From positions 186,001-250,000 of the forward strand of contig DAOQVR010000003.1 in the NCBI GenBank assembly GCA_035341665.1: a stretch of DNA of 64,000 nucleotides, written 5' to 3'. Position 1 is the stretch's first letter. Each line of letters begins with the position of its first letter. Origin of the DNA: DAOQVR01 sp035341665 (GTDB lineage: Bacteria; Chloroflexota; Anaerolineae; JAAYZQ01). Positions 1 to 8,106 of the stretch are shown piece by piece. The notes under the pieces were generated by a model that searched no databases, was not told the DNA's origin, and saw nothing but the letters and a program-made list of their open reading frames with translations. The translations under genes and the position numbers were made by a program.

Positions 1-533
1 AGTCCCGGTCGGCCTTTCGGGAAGTGGTGGAGACACTGCTTTTCACCCTGCTGATCTACCTGCTGATTCGCACCTTTCTGTTCGAGAACTACCGGGTGGT
101 GGGCACGAGCATGGTGCCGACCCTTGCCGACGGCCAGTTCCTGGTCGTCAACAAGCTGGGCTACCGGCTGCACCCACCGCAGCGAGGGGACATCATCGTA
201 TTCCGGGATCCCTTTTCCTCCGACCGTAAGCTGATCAAGCGCGTCATAGGCCTGCCGGGTGACAGCGTCGAGATTGTGGGCGGACAGATCCTGATCAATG
301 GGCAGTCCCTCGATGAGCCGTATCTGGCGGACCCAGGTGACACCACGCGGAGTGCTACAGCGCTGGCCGAGGAAGAGTACTGGGTCATGGGCGACAATCG
401 GGACAACTCCAGCGACTCCCGCAGCTGGGGGACGCTGGTCCGGGCCAGGATCGTCGGAAAGGCGTGGCTGAGCTATTGGCCCCCTGCTCTGTGGGGCCTG
501 ATCCCGCACGAGACCTATGGGCTGGTGGAGTGA
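1..533 (+). CDS. lepB: Signal peptidase I, 5' end outside window
   Basis: Type I signal peptidase, which removes signal peptides from exported proteins at the membrane surface. The frame is open from base 3, so the true start lies upstream; a GTG at 24 is only an internal codon candidate. A single N-terminal membrane segment (LLFTLLIYLLIRTFLF) is followed by the catalytic serine motif GTSMVPTL and the catalytic lysine region KLIKRVIGLPGD. The late conserved box GDNRDNSSDSR (typical family form GDNRxNSxDSR) is intact. The visible part is about 176 codons, close to a full short LepB. It is followed after 30 bases by the microcompartment genes, so it may lie in the same transcript, but nothing ties it functionally to them. 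Confidence 0.95.
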   Translation, partial: SRSAFREVVETLLFTLLIYLLIRTFLFENYRVVGTSMVPTLADGQFLVVNKLGYRLHPPQRGDIIVFRDPFSSDRKLIKRVIGLPGDSVEIVGGQILINGQSLDEPYLADPGDTTRSATALAEEEYWVMGDNRDNSSDSRSWGTLVRARIVGKAWLSYWPPALWGLIPHETYGLVE

Positions 534-563
534 AGCCGCCTGAGATGGCTCCAGGGAGCTCCG

Positions 564-1391
564 ATGCCGGTGTCTGAGGAGGCTATCCGCGAGGTGGTGC
601 GGCGCGTCGTCCTGCGCACGATTGGGCAGGGGACGGCACCAGCCGCAGGAGGGGAGGCGCCGAGCCCGCCTGCAAGACAGGCGCCTTCAGCTGAGCGCGC
701 ACGCATCACCGAGGCAGATGTCCTGGCCCTGCCGGCCGGGGCGCAGATCGAGGTGCCCGCCGGCGCTCTGGTGACCCCACTCGCGCGTGATGCTGCCGCG
801 GAGCGGCGAATTGGCCTCTCGGAAGGCGGCACAGGAGGAGCCGGCCCGCAGGGGCCCAAGCCGCCGCAATGGCCTCGAGCGGCAGAAGCCGCGCCTGGGC
901 AGGCTGGCGGTACGTCACGCATTGTCGCGGTGGGTGCGGACCACGGTGGATTCCGCCTGAAAGAGGAGATCAAGAACGTGCTGGCAGAGTTGGGGTACCA
1001 GGTCACCGACTGCGGCACGTTTGGAACCGACCCCGTGGACTACCCGGATTATGCTTACGCAGTAGCCCGCCTGGTGGCGGATGGAGCTGCCTGGCGCGGG
1101 ATCGTGATGGACGGTGCCGGGATCGGTTCCTGCATGGCGGCCAACAAGGTGCCCGGCGTGCGCGCGGCGATGTGCTACGATCACGCGACGGCGGTCAACT
1201 CCCGGGAGCACAACGATGCCAACGTCCTCAGCCTGGGGGCGATGCTGATAGGCTCCAACCTGGCGCGCCAGATCGTGAGAGCCTGGCTTGAGACTTCATT
1301 TGGGGGAGACCGGCACGCGCGGCGCGTCGGCAAGATCATGGATATTGAGCGCCGCTTCCTGAAGAAGCCGGGCTCGATGCAAGGTAACTGA
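564..1391 (+). CDS. Microcompartment-associated RpiB-like sugar-phosphate isomerase
   Basis: RpiB/LacA-family isomerase of 275 residues, expected to interconvert aldose and ketose phosphates (for example ribose-5-P and ribulose-5-P). Three parts are visible. Residues 1-22 form an amphipathic helix of encapsulation-peptide type. Residues about 46-85 (ITEADVLALPAGAQIEVPAG and following) resemble the N-terminal segment of EutT/EutQ-type proteins. The RpiB domain runs from residue 119 (VAVGADHGG, REHNDANVL). The E. coli catalytic Cys position (CGTGIG) reads MDGAGIG here, so Asp183 replaces Cys; Cys190 lies nearby. The ATG at 564 has a GGGAG upstream. The gene is first in the BMC operon, 7 bases before deoC. 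The family is clear; the exact substrate is inferred. Confidence 0.9.
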   Translation: MPVSEEAIREVVRRVVLRTIGQGTAPAAGGEAPSPPARQAPSAERARITEADVLALPAGAQIEVPAGALVTPLARDAAAERRIGLSEGGTGGAGPQGPKPPQWPRAAEAAPGQAGGTSRIVAVGADHGGFRLKEEIKNVLAELGYQVTDCGTFGTDPVDYPDYAYAVARLVADGAAWRGIVMDGAGIGSCMAANKVPGVRAAMCYDHATAVNSREHNDANVLSLGAMLIGSNLARQIVRAWLETSFGGDRHARRVGKIMDIERRFLKKPGSMQGN

Positions 1392-1398
1392 GGAGACC

Positions 1399-2304
1399 GT
1401 GCCACTGGATACGGCAAGCATTGAGCGGCTCGTAGAGCTGATCACCAGAGAGGTGCTGATCGTCCTACGCGAGCAGGAGAGCCGCTCGGCAGGGTGCAGT
1501 GAGGGGGCGTGCGCGGATTGCGTGGGCGACTGTATCAACCGCTGCCAAGACAAGATCCAGCAGGTCGTGGCTGCCGGCGCAGCGCGCGTCACTGCCGGCC
1601 TGGGCGCCGGGGGCGCAGGGACGCACCTGGCCCAGATGATCGACCACACCCTCCTGAAGGCCGACGCAACCCAGGAGCAGATTGCGCAGCTCTGCTATGA
1701 GGCGCGCAAGCATGGCTTTGCTACTGTGTGCGTGAACCCGAGCTACGTGAAGCTGTGCTGCCAGCTGCTCAAAGGCTCACCGGTGCACGTGTGCACGGTG
1801 GTGGGCTTTCCTTTGGGCGCGACTCCCCCGGAGGTCAAGGCCTACGAAGCGCAGCAGGCGATCGACGACGGCGCCACCGAGGTGGACATGGTGATCAACA
1901 TCGGCGCGCTCAAGTCGAAGGACTATGCCCTGGTCGAGCGCGACATCGCGAGTGTCGGGCGAACGTGCCATGCGGGAGGAACGCTGCTGAAGGTGATCCT
2001 GGAGACGGCCCTGCTGACCGACGAGGAGAAGGTGATCGCAAGTCAGCTCGCCAAGGCGGCCGGTGCAGATTATGTGAAGACGTCCACCGGCTTCGGGCCG
2101 GCCGGGGCCACCGTGCACGATGTGGAGCTCATGCGGCGCGCCGTGGGTCCCGACATGGGCATCAAGGCGGCCGGCGGGATCCGCTCCTTTGAGGATGCCA
2201 AGGCGATGGTTGCCGCCGGCGCCACGCGCATCGGCGCCAGCGCCAGCGTCAAGATCCTACAGGAAGCAAGCGGTCACAAGACCGAGCCCGGCGCGGGCAG
2301 GTAG
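1399..2304 (+). CDS. deoC: Deoxyribose-phosphate aldolase with encapsulation and Cys-rich N-terminal extension
   Basis: Class I aldolase that cleaves 2-deoxyribose-5-phosphate to glyceraldehyde-3-phosphate and acetaldehyde. The GTG start at 1399 follows AGGAG. The DeoC core begins near residue 75 (HLAQMIDHTLLKADAT) and carries EVDMVINIGALK and the Schiff-base lysine segment DYVKTSTGFG, then GIKAAGGIRS. The extra N-terminus has an amphipathic helix (residues 4-24) and then a cysteine cluster at C33, C38, C41, C45 and C49 (CSEGACADCVGDCINRC). Normal DeoC is about 220-260 residues; this one is 301. Its place between an isomerase and shell genes, with an acetaldehyde-type dehydrogenase downstream, fits a sugar-phosphate-utilizing microcompartment. 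Confidence 0.95.
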   Translation: MPLDTASIERLVELITREVLIVLREQESRSAGCSEGACADCVGDCINRCQDKIQQVVAAGAARVTAGLGAGGAGTHLAQMIDHTLLKADATQEQIAQLCYEARKHGFATVCVNPSYVKLCCQLLKGSPVHVCTVVGFPLGATPPEVKAYEAQQAIDDGATEVDMVINIGALKSKDYALVERDIASVGRTCHAGGTLLKVILETALLTDEEKVIASQLAKAAGADYVKTSTGFGPAGATVHDVELMRRAVGPDMGIKAAGGIRSFEDAKAMVAAGATRIGASASVKILQEASGHKTEPGAGR

Positions 2305-2348
2305 CCGCCACTACGGGGCGACTGAAGTAGCCACGAGGGAGGAGCAGA

Positions 2349-2987
2349 TTGAGCGTAGACCTGCGTTCGTACGTGTTTCTGGACAGCCTGCAGCCGCAGA
2401 TGGCAGCCTTCGTCGGATCGACTGCGCGCGGCTTCTTGCCGCTCGCCGGGGACGCATCGCTATGGGTTGAGATCTCGCCCGGCATCGAAATCAACCGGAT
2501 CACCGACGTCGCCCTAAAGGCGACGAAGGTGAGGCCCGCGGTCCAGGTCGTGGAGCGCCTGTTCGGCCTGCTTGAGGTGCACTCGCCCGACCAAGCGGAG
2601 GTTCGCGCAGCGGGCGCCGCCATCCTGGCTGCGCTGGGGGTCCAGCCCGAAGAGCGCTGGAAGCCCAAGATACTCTCCAGCCAGGTCATCCGCCGGGTGG
2701 ACGCGCACCAGACGCAGCTCATCAACCGCAACCGCGACGGCATGATGCTGATCGCCGACCAGACGCTGTACATCATGGAGGTTGAGCCGGCCGCGTATGC
2801 CGTGCTGGCTGCCAATGAGGCTGAGAAGGCAGCCGAGATCAACATCGTGGACGTCAGGCCTTTCGGCAGCTTTGGGCGCGTCTACTTGGGGGGCGAGGAG
2901 CGGGATATCATGGCGGGCTACACCGCAGCCGTCCGCGCCATCGAGGATATGACCGGGCGTGCGGTGGAAGCCAAGCGGAGAGACTAG
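2349..2987 (+). CDS. Tandem-domain microcompartment shell protein (BMC-T)
   Basis: A 212-residue protein with two BMC-like halves, expected to form pseudohexameric trimers in the shell, sometimes with a gated pore. The first half contains PGIEINRITDVALKATKVRP and FGLLEVH. The second contains LYIMEVEPAAYAVLAANEAE and GRVYLGGEERDIMAGYTAAV. Both show the helix-strand pattern of PF00936 folds in the permuted order typical of BMC-T proteins. The start is TTG at 2349, behind a purine-rich GAGGGAGGAG, which decides the start. It sits between deoC and the single-domain shell gene. The assignment to BMC-T rather than another shell class rests on length and the duplicated pattern. Confidence 0.8.
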   Translation: MSVDLRSYVFLDSLQPQMAAFVGSTARGFLPLAGDASLWVEISPGIEINRITDVALKATKVRPAVQVVERLFGLLEVHSPDQAEVRAAGAAILAALGVQPEERWKPKILSSQVIRRVDAHQTQLINRNRDGMMLIADQTLYIMEVEPAAYAVLAANEAEKAAEINIVDVRPFGSFGRVYLGGEERDIMAGYTAAVRAIEDMTGRAVEAKRRD

Positions 2988-3011
2988 GCAGAGCAATCAG
3001 AGGGCACAACA

Positions 3012-3028
3012 CACAATGCGCAATTGTG
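3012..3028. repeat. Short inverted repeat CACAAT-gcgca-ATTGTG
   Basis: A 6-bp perfect inverted repeat with a 5-base loop lies in the 105-base gap between the two shell genes. It is flanked by a wider GGCAC/GTGCC pair (from 3003 and ending at 3037). The core CACAATGCG recurs at 46381-46389. It may be a small dispersed repeat or an RNA hairpin that sets the shell-protein ratio. Confidence 0.45.
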
Positions 3029-3092
3029 AAGGGTGCCTTGGTAGTTTTGGGTTGGGCCGAGCGCTGGGCACTGTGAGGAGGATAGAACTGAG

Positions 3093-3398
3093 ATGGCTGA
3101 AGCATTGGGCATGATTGAGACAAAGGGGTTCGCAGCCGTCGTTGAAGCGGCAGACGCCATGGTCAAGGCTGCCAAAGTCGAGTTGGTGGGCTACGAGAAG
3201 ATAGGCGGCGGGTACTGCACTGCCATTGTACGGGGCGACGTGGCGGCCTGCAAGGCCGCGGTCGAAGCAGGAGTGCGGGGTGCAGAGAAGGTCGGAGAGG
3301 TGGTCTCGGTACACGTCATCCCGCGCCCGCACATCAACATCGACCTGGTCCTGCCGCTGGGCCGGCGCGATCTGGCCCTCAAGGAAGTGGGGGAGTAA
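3093..3398 (+). CDS. Hexameric microcompartment shell protein (BMC-H)
   Basis: A single BMC-domain protein of 101 residues, the main building block of microcompartment facets. The family pattern is textbook: GMIETKGFAAVVEAADAMVK, then AAKVELVGYEKIGGGYCTAIVRG and DVAACKAAVEAG. The pore-loop region reads KIGGGYC, where PduA-type proteins have KIGSGL; the bulkier tyrosine may alter the pore (inference). The ATG at 3093 follows GAGGAGGATAGAA. It is 7 bases upstream of the vertex-protein gene, so the two are surely co-translated. Confidence 0.97.
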   Translation: MAEALGMIETKGFAAVVEAADAMVKAAKVELVGYEKIGGGYCTAIVRGDVAACKAAVEAGVRGAEKVGEVVSVHVIPRPHINIDLVLPLGRRDLALKEVGE

Positions 3399-3405
3399 GG
3401 ACGCC

Positions 3406-3696
3406 ATGCTGCTGGGCAGAGTGGTTGGCACGGTGGTCGCCAGCCGCAAGGACGAGAAGCTCGAAGGGTACAAGTTCCTCGTTGTCAGGCGGGTCACCAT
3501 CGAGAACGAAGACACGGGCGAATACGTCGTCGCCGCCGATGCAGTGCAGGCCGGAGTGGGCGACGTGGTGATGTACGCCACGGGGTCCTCGGCACGCCAG
3601 ACCGCGATCACGGATAAGCGTCCCTGCGATGCCGTGATCATGGCAGTGGTAGACACCTGGGAAGTCAACGGACGAGTGAAGTACCAGAAGGACTAG
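3406..3696 (+). CDS. Pentameric microcompartment vertex protein (BMC-P, EutN/CcmL family)
   Basis: A 96-residue EutN/CcmL-family protein that forms pentamers closing the vertices of the shell. It starts MLLGRVVGTVVASRKDEKLE and continues with GYKFLVVRRV and the family-typical VAADAVQAGVGDVVMYATGSS ending (shown in two pieces: VAADAVQAGVGD, VVMYATGSS). The length matches the family. The ATG at 3406 overlaps no other gene and lies 7 bases after the BMC-H stop. With BMC-T and BMC-H this gives the minimum of three shell classes in one operon. Confidence 0.96.
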   Translation: MLLGRVVGTVVASRKDEKLEGYKFLVVRRVTIENEDTGEYVVAADAVQAGVGDVVMYATGSSARQTAITDKRPCDAVIMAVVDTWEVNGRVKYQKD

Positions 3697-3730
3697 GAGA
3701 CACCCTGCCAAGGCCCACGGTGAAGAGTAG

Positions 3731-5230
3731 ATGAGCCTGCCGGTGGACGAAAGCCGGATCGCGGAGATTGTCCAGAAGGTGGTACGGGACTTGCGTCCCG
3801 AGCCAGTTGTGCCTCCGCGCGAGCCCACGGTCGATCGATCGCGGGCGACGCCCTCTCCGGCTGCCGGTGCCCAGGGCCGGTTGTCCGGCACAACTGCTGC
3901 CCTCCAGGACGGCGTCTATCCAGACATCGACAGCGCCGTGGCTGCAGCGGCCGCAGCCCAGCGGCGCCTGGCGGATCTTCCCATGGAGCGGCGCGCTGCC
4001 CTCGTCGCGGCCATGCGACACGCCGCGGCAGAGAACGCGCCGGCGTTGGCGCATGCGGCTTGGCAAGAGACGGGCATGGGGCGCCACGAAGACAAGGTCG
4101 AAAAGATGCTGCTGGTGGCGGAGCGCACGCCTGGCACGGAATCACTCCAGGCTCATGCCTGGAGCGGGGACCGCGGGCTGACCCTCGTCGAGCGCGCTCC
4201 GTACGGCGTCATCGGGGCAATCACGCCGAGCACAAATCCGACTTCGACCATACTCTGCAACGCAATCGGGATGGTCGCTGCGGGCAACGCCGCCGTCTTC
4301 AATGCACACCCCGCTGCCAAGGAGTGCTCCGCCCAGACGGTTCGCCTGCTCAACCAGGCGATCCGGCGCGCCGGAGGCCCCACGGACCTGGTTACGTGCC
4401 CCGTGGAGCCGACCATCGAGAGTGCCCAGGCGGTCATGCGCCATCCAAGGATCAGGCTGCTGGTCGTGACCGGGGGCCCGGGGGTGGTGCGCGAGGCCAT
4501 GGCCTCCGGAAAGAAGGCCATCTGCGCCGGACCGGGCAACCCTCCGGTCATCGTGGACGAGACTGCGGACCTGATGCAGGCGGCCACCGACATCATCAAA
4601 GGGGCCTCCTTCGACAACAACCTGGTCTGCATCCTGGAGAAGGAGATCATAGCGGTTGACGCGATCGCCGGTGAGCTCAAGGCGAACATGGTGCAACGGG
4701 GAGCGGTGGAGATCACGCCCTGGCAGCTTGGCCGACTGATGAACGTGATTATGGCCGAGGATCACGGTCCCGGCAAGCACGGCGTCATCAACAAAGCGTT
4801 CGTTGGCAAGGCTCCCAGAGTCATCCTTCAGCAGATTGGCATGAACGTCGACGACTCGGTGCGCCTGGTGGTAGCCGAGACAGAGGCACAGCACCCACTC
4901 GTTTGGACGGAGCAGCTGATGCCGGTCATCCCGCTGGTGCGGGTTAGGAATGCGGACGAGGCGATCGATCTGGCCAAGTCCGTCGAGCAGGGCATGGGGC
5001 ATACCGCAATGTGCCACTCAAAGAACCTGGATGTATTGAGCCGCATGTCACGTGAGATTAACACGAGCATCTTTGTGAAGAATGGGCCGAGCCTGGCCGG
5101 GCTCGGCTTTGGTGGGGAAGGGTACTGCTCCTTCTCGATCGCCAGCCCGACGGGCGAAGGCTTGACGAGCGCTATCGATTTCACCCGCGTCCGCCGCTGC
5201 ACGCTGGTGGATGCCTTTCGGATCGTCTGA
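3731..5230 (+). CDS. CoA-acylating aldehyde dehydrogenase of EutE/PduP type, encapsulated
   Basis: A 499-residue aldehyde dehydrogenase expected to oxidise acetaldehyde with NAD and CoA to acetyl-CoA inside the microcompartment. Residues 1-24 (PVDESRIAEIVQKVVRDLRP) form an amphipathic targeting helix, joined by a Pro/Ala-rich linker to the catalytic domain. The family signatures APYGVIGAITPSTNPTST, CAGPGNPPVIVDET and the active-site segment FDNNLVC (Cys300) are present, as is GPSLAGLGFGGEGY near the end. No alcohol dehydrogenase, phosphotransacylase or acetate kinase of a complete metabolosome is seen in the window; they may lie upstream of base 1 or elsewhere. Confidence 0.95.
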   Translation: MSLPVDESRIAEIVQKVVRDLRPEPVVPPREPTVDRSRATPSPAAGAQGRLSGTTAALQDGVYPDIDSAVAAAAAAQRRLADLPMERRAALVAAMRHAAAENAPALAHAAWQETGMGRHEDKVEKMLLVAERTPGTESLQAHAWSGDRGLTLVERAPYGVIGAITPSTNPTSTILCNAIGMVAAGNAAVFNAHPAAKECSAQTVRLLNQAIRRAGGPTDLVTCPVEPTIESAQAVMRHPRIRLLVVTGGPGVVREAMASGKKAICAGPGNPPVIVDETADLMQAATDIIKGASFDNNLVCILEKEIIAVDAIAGELKANMVQRGAVEITPWQLGRLMNVIMAEDHGPGKHGVINKAFVGKAPRVILQQIGMNVDDSVRLVVAETEAQHPLVWTEQLMPVIPLVRVRNADEAIDLAKSVEQGMGHTAMCHSKNLDVLSRMSREINTSIFVKNGPSLAGLGFGGEGYCSFSIASPTGEGLTSAIDFTRVRRCTLVDAFRIV

Positions 5231-5231
5231 G

Positions 5232-6497
5232 ATGTACGATCTGACGCAGCTCGACAACGGCCTCCGCGTGCTGACGGTGTCGGTACCCCATGTGCAGTCG
5301 GTCAGCATCGGGTTCTTCCTAGGCGTGGGCTCGCGGTTCGAGAGCGATGCCCTGGGCGGAGCCTCGCATTTCGTCGAGCACATGCTGTTTAAGGGCACCA
5401 GTCGACGGCCAACCGCACGGGACGTGGCCGACACGATCGAAGGCAGAGGGGGCATTTTCAACGGCAGCACGGGGGTGGAGACCACGTTGCTGTGGGCCAA
5501 GGTCGCCGGGGGCCACTTGCCGGAGGCCATGGACCTGCTCAGTGACATGCTTCTGCACTCGAACCTGGACCCGCGCGAGCTCGAAAAGGAACGAGCGGTC
5601 ATCATCGAGGAGATCAAGTACGAAACCGACACGCCGGACAGCCTTGTCGAGATCCTCGTCAGCCGGCTCCAGTGGCCCGACCATCCGCTTGGTCGGGAGA
5701 TCGCAGGTAGCGCCGAGACGGTCGGCCGGCTGAGCCGAGACACTCTCCTGCAGTACCTGAGTGACCACTATCTGCCAGGGCAAGCCGTCCTCGCCGTCGC
5801 CGGGCAGGTGCGGCACTCCAAGGCCGTAGGCCTTGCGCGCGCGCTCGTGTCAGGCTGGGAGCCCGGCCCGCCCGCCACCTATTCGCCTGCGCCCGCCAAC
5901 TCCAGTGGGCCACGGCTTGAGGTGCACTACAAAGACACTGAGCAGAGCCACATCAGCTTGAGCTTCACCGGCCTGAACCGGGGCCACCCCGATCGCCACG
6001 TGCTCGGATTGATGAGTGTCATCCTTGGCGGGGGTATGCGTGCGCGGCTCTTCCAGCAACTGCGCGAGACACTGGGCCTGGCCTACAGCGTCGACTGCTA
6101 CTCGGATCAGTTCGCTGACACGGGATCCGTGGGTGTCTACGCGGGCGTAGCACCCGAGTCTGCTCACCTGGCGATCAGGGCGATCCTGAACGAGCTCGAC
6201 AAGCTGCGGCAGGAGCCGGTGCCCGGGGACGAACTGCAGAAGGCAAAGGAGTTCTCCAAGGGGCGCCTGGCCTTGGCACTGGAGGAGCCTTTCGCGCTGG
6301 CCTCCTGGTACGCGCGCCAGGAGCTTCTCGGGCCCGACGTGCTCAGCCCGGTACAGGTGATCGCCGAAGAGGGCAAGGTGGTGGCCGAGGACATCCAGCG
6401 CCTGGCACAGACTCTCTTCCGGACGGAGCGTCTCAGCTTGGCTATTGTGGGCCCAGAAAAGAGTGGTAACCATCTGAATAGGGCCATGCGGTTCTAG
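5232..6497 (+). CDS. M16-family zinc metallopeptidase
   Basis: Processing-protease-like (pitrilysin/M16B) peptidase of 421 residues. The inverted zinc motif HFVEHMLF (HxxEH) and the distal glutamate in EKERAVIIEEIK are visible in the N-terminal half. The second half has the inactive-domain pattern GGGMRARLFQQLRETLGLAY. It starts at ATG 5232, one base after the aldehyde dehydrogenase stop; an in-frame ATG at 5211 inside that gene, behind CTGGTGG, is an alternative. The tight spacing suggests co-transcription with the BMC operon, but this family is common near unrelated genes, so a microcompartment role is not established. Confidence 0.9.
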   Translation: MYDLTQLDNGLRVLTVSVPHVQSVSIGFFLGVGSRFESDALGGASHFVEHMLFKGTSRRPTARDVADTIEGRGGIFNGSTGVETTLLWAKVAGGHLPEAMDLLSDMLLHSNLDPRELEKERAVIIEEIKYETDTPDSLVEILVSRLQWPDHPLGREIAGSAETVGRLSRDTLLQYLSDHYLPGQAVLAVAGQVRHSKAVGLARALVSGWEPGPPATYSPAPANSSGPRLEVHYKDTEQSHISLSFTGLNRGHPDRHVLGLMSVILGGGMRARLFQQLRETLGLAYSVDCYSDQFADTGSVGVYAGVAPESAHLAIRAILNELDKLRQEPVPGDELQKAKEFSKGRLALALEEPFALASWYARQELLGPDVLSPVQVIAEEGKVVAEDIQRLAQTLFRTERLSLAIVGPEKSGNHLNRAMRF

Positions 6498-6541
6498 AAA
6501 ACGCACTGGGCTTGGTGCCCGTGCCCTTGGGGGGAGGGGTT

Positions 6542-6844
6542 GTGAGCGTAAAGCTACTGATGACCTGGGACATTCTTCCCGGTCACGAGCAAGCCTACTT
6601 CGAGTTCGCCATGCAGGCTTTTGCACCGGCGCTGATGCGCATGGGTTGGCAGCCCACCGAGGCATGGTACACGCTCTACGGCAACGCGCCCCAGATCATG
6701 ACGGCGGGTACCTGCGACTCTGTGGAAAGGGCGCGCGAAATCCTGGACAGCCAGCAATGGCAGGAGCTGAGGAACCGCCTGGCCGAGTATGTCACCAACT
6801 TCAAGTACAAGGTAGTCCCGGCAACAGGCCGCTTCCAGATGTGA
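6542..6844 (+). CDS. Hypothetical 100-residue protein, ferredoxin-like barrel type
   Basis: A small soluble protein I do not recognise by name. The GTG start at 6542 is chosen because GGGGAGGGG lies directly upstream, rather than the in-frame start at 6512. The order of predicted strands and helices (VKLLMTWDILPGHEQAYFEF, then a Trp/Tyr-rich strand, then a helix with QQWQELRNRLAEYV) is reminiscent of dimeric alpha/beta barrel (NIPSNAP/ABM-like) proteins, which is only a fold-level guess. It lies between the M16 peptidase and a secreted kelch protein. Confidence 0.65.
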   Translation: MSVKLLMTWDILPGHEQAYFEFAMQAFAPALMRMGWQPTEAWYTLYGNAPQIMTAGTCDSVERAREILDSQQWQELRNRLAEYVTNFKYKVVPATGRFQM

Positions 6845-6870
6845 ACAGCAAGGGAAAGGAAGATTGCGAG

Positions 6871-8064
6871 ATGAAACGCAGCGCTGTCGTGATCGTGTGC
6901 CTTTTCGCTCTGGTGGCCCTGTGCGTGTCACCGGCCCCATCGGCGGGGCAGACCCCCACCTGGCAGTACGGGCCAACTCTGGCTTTCGAGTACCAGCGCC
7001 ACGATGGGGTATTTGTGCCCGGTCCCGAAGATGCGCCGTGGGCAAACAAGGTCTACTTCCTGGGCGGCCGCACGAGTGCGAGTACCGAGTCACCCAATAT
7101 CTGGATGTTCGATCCCGTCGCCGGCACGTATGCGGACACGGGCGCCGACATCTATGAGGACGTGTCGAACTACAACGGCAACCTGATCCTGGACGATGGG
7201 ACAGGCCGCGGCCCGGCCATTTATGTCGTGGGAGGAACCGACAAGGACCACGGCGGCAACAACATCGGCCTGGTCCAGCGCTACTACCCACAGACGAACG
7301 AGGCGGAGTACCTGGGACCCGAAGACAACTGGCCGGGCAAGGTTGGCGGGTATGTCGTCGGCGGCATGGGAAGTGCGGTGGTGAACGATGTTATCTACGT
7401 CTTTGGCGGCTGGGAGACGACTCTGGCCCCCTACTTCGCCACCGAGACCTGGACATTTGATCCAAAAGGGTATGCCGGCTATCGCTGGACGAACCTGCCC
7501 GGAGCCGGGCTCAGCGTGGGCCGCTCCTACATCCAGGCGGCCGTGCAGGGCGGCAAGATCTATGCGATGGGTGGGACGTCCGGCTATGTGGGCGGCGACC
7601 TGGTGCCGACGGACGTCGTCGAGGTGCTGGACACGGCCGCATGGTGGAATGGATGGACGGCCCTCTCGCCCATGCCGGTGCCCACGGCAGAAGGGCGCGG
7701 CTTTGGCTTTGAGTATGACACCAAGGGCGCCAGCACGCCCTGGGATGGCAAGCTCTACGTCGCGGCGGGTGGCGACTGGCCTGACATCTCCGCAGAGGTG
7801 ATGGAGTACGACATTGCCTCCGACACCTGGGATCAGGGCTTTCCTGACCTGCACGAAGCGCGCGTCAACGTGGCCGGCACCTTCATCCCGCTCTGCACCG
7901 ACAACCCGGACGACGGGCTTCCGGGGATGTGGGTGTTTGGCGGGCGGTCGTACGCCGGCTGCGATCCACCGTTCGGCGCGGCCGAGTACCTCCCGATGCA
8001 GTGCGAGCAGGTGCCGTTCGAGCTGTGGTTGCCCCTCGTGCAGATGGACGATGGAGCACCCTAG
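6871..8064 (+). CDS. Secreted kelch-repeat beta-propeller protein
   Basis: A 397-residue exported protein. The ATG at 6871 follows AGGGAAAGGAAGA and begins a clear signal peptide (MKRSAVVIVCLFALVALCVS, cleavage near SAGQ). The mature part holds several kelch-like blades with VYFLGGRTSA, IYVVGGTDKD, IYVFGGWET, IYAMGGTSG, LYVAAGGDW and MWVFGGRSY, roughly every 50 residues, so a six- or seven-bladed propeller is likely. Two cysteines near the end (CDPPFGAAEYLPMQC) may form a disulfide. The function is unknown; extracellular binding is the usual role of such propellers. Confidence 0.85.
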   Translation: MKRSAVVIVCLFALVALCVSPAPSAGQTPTWQYGPTLAFEYQRHDGVFVPGPEDAPWANKVYFLGGRTSASTESPNIWMFDPVAGTYADTGADIYEDVSNYNGNLILDDGTGRGPAIYVVGGTDKDHGGNNIGLVQRYYPQTNEAEYLGPEDNWPGKVGGYVVGGMGSAVVNDVIYVFGGWETTLAPYFATETWTFDPKGYAGYRWTNLPGAGLSVGRSYIQAAVQGGKIYAMGGTSGYVGGDLVPTDVVEVLDTAAWWNGWTALSPMPVPTAEGRGFGFEYDTKGASTPWDGKLYVAAGGDWPDISAEVMEYDIASDTWDQGFPDLHEARVNVAGTFIPLCTDNPDDGLPGMWVFGGRSYAGCDPPFGAAEYLPMQCEQVPFELWLPLVQMDDGAP

Positions 8065-8106
8065 GGGGAGCCCCTGACAGCGAGCATCGAGGAGGAGGGT
8101 CCCGTT

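Noticed and set aside
6646..6870. Upstream extension of the kelch protein
   Set aside because: The open frame overlaps the hypothetical gene in another frame; a signal peptide and ribosome-binding site fix the start at 6871.
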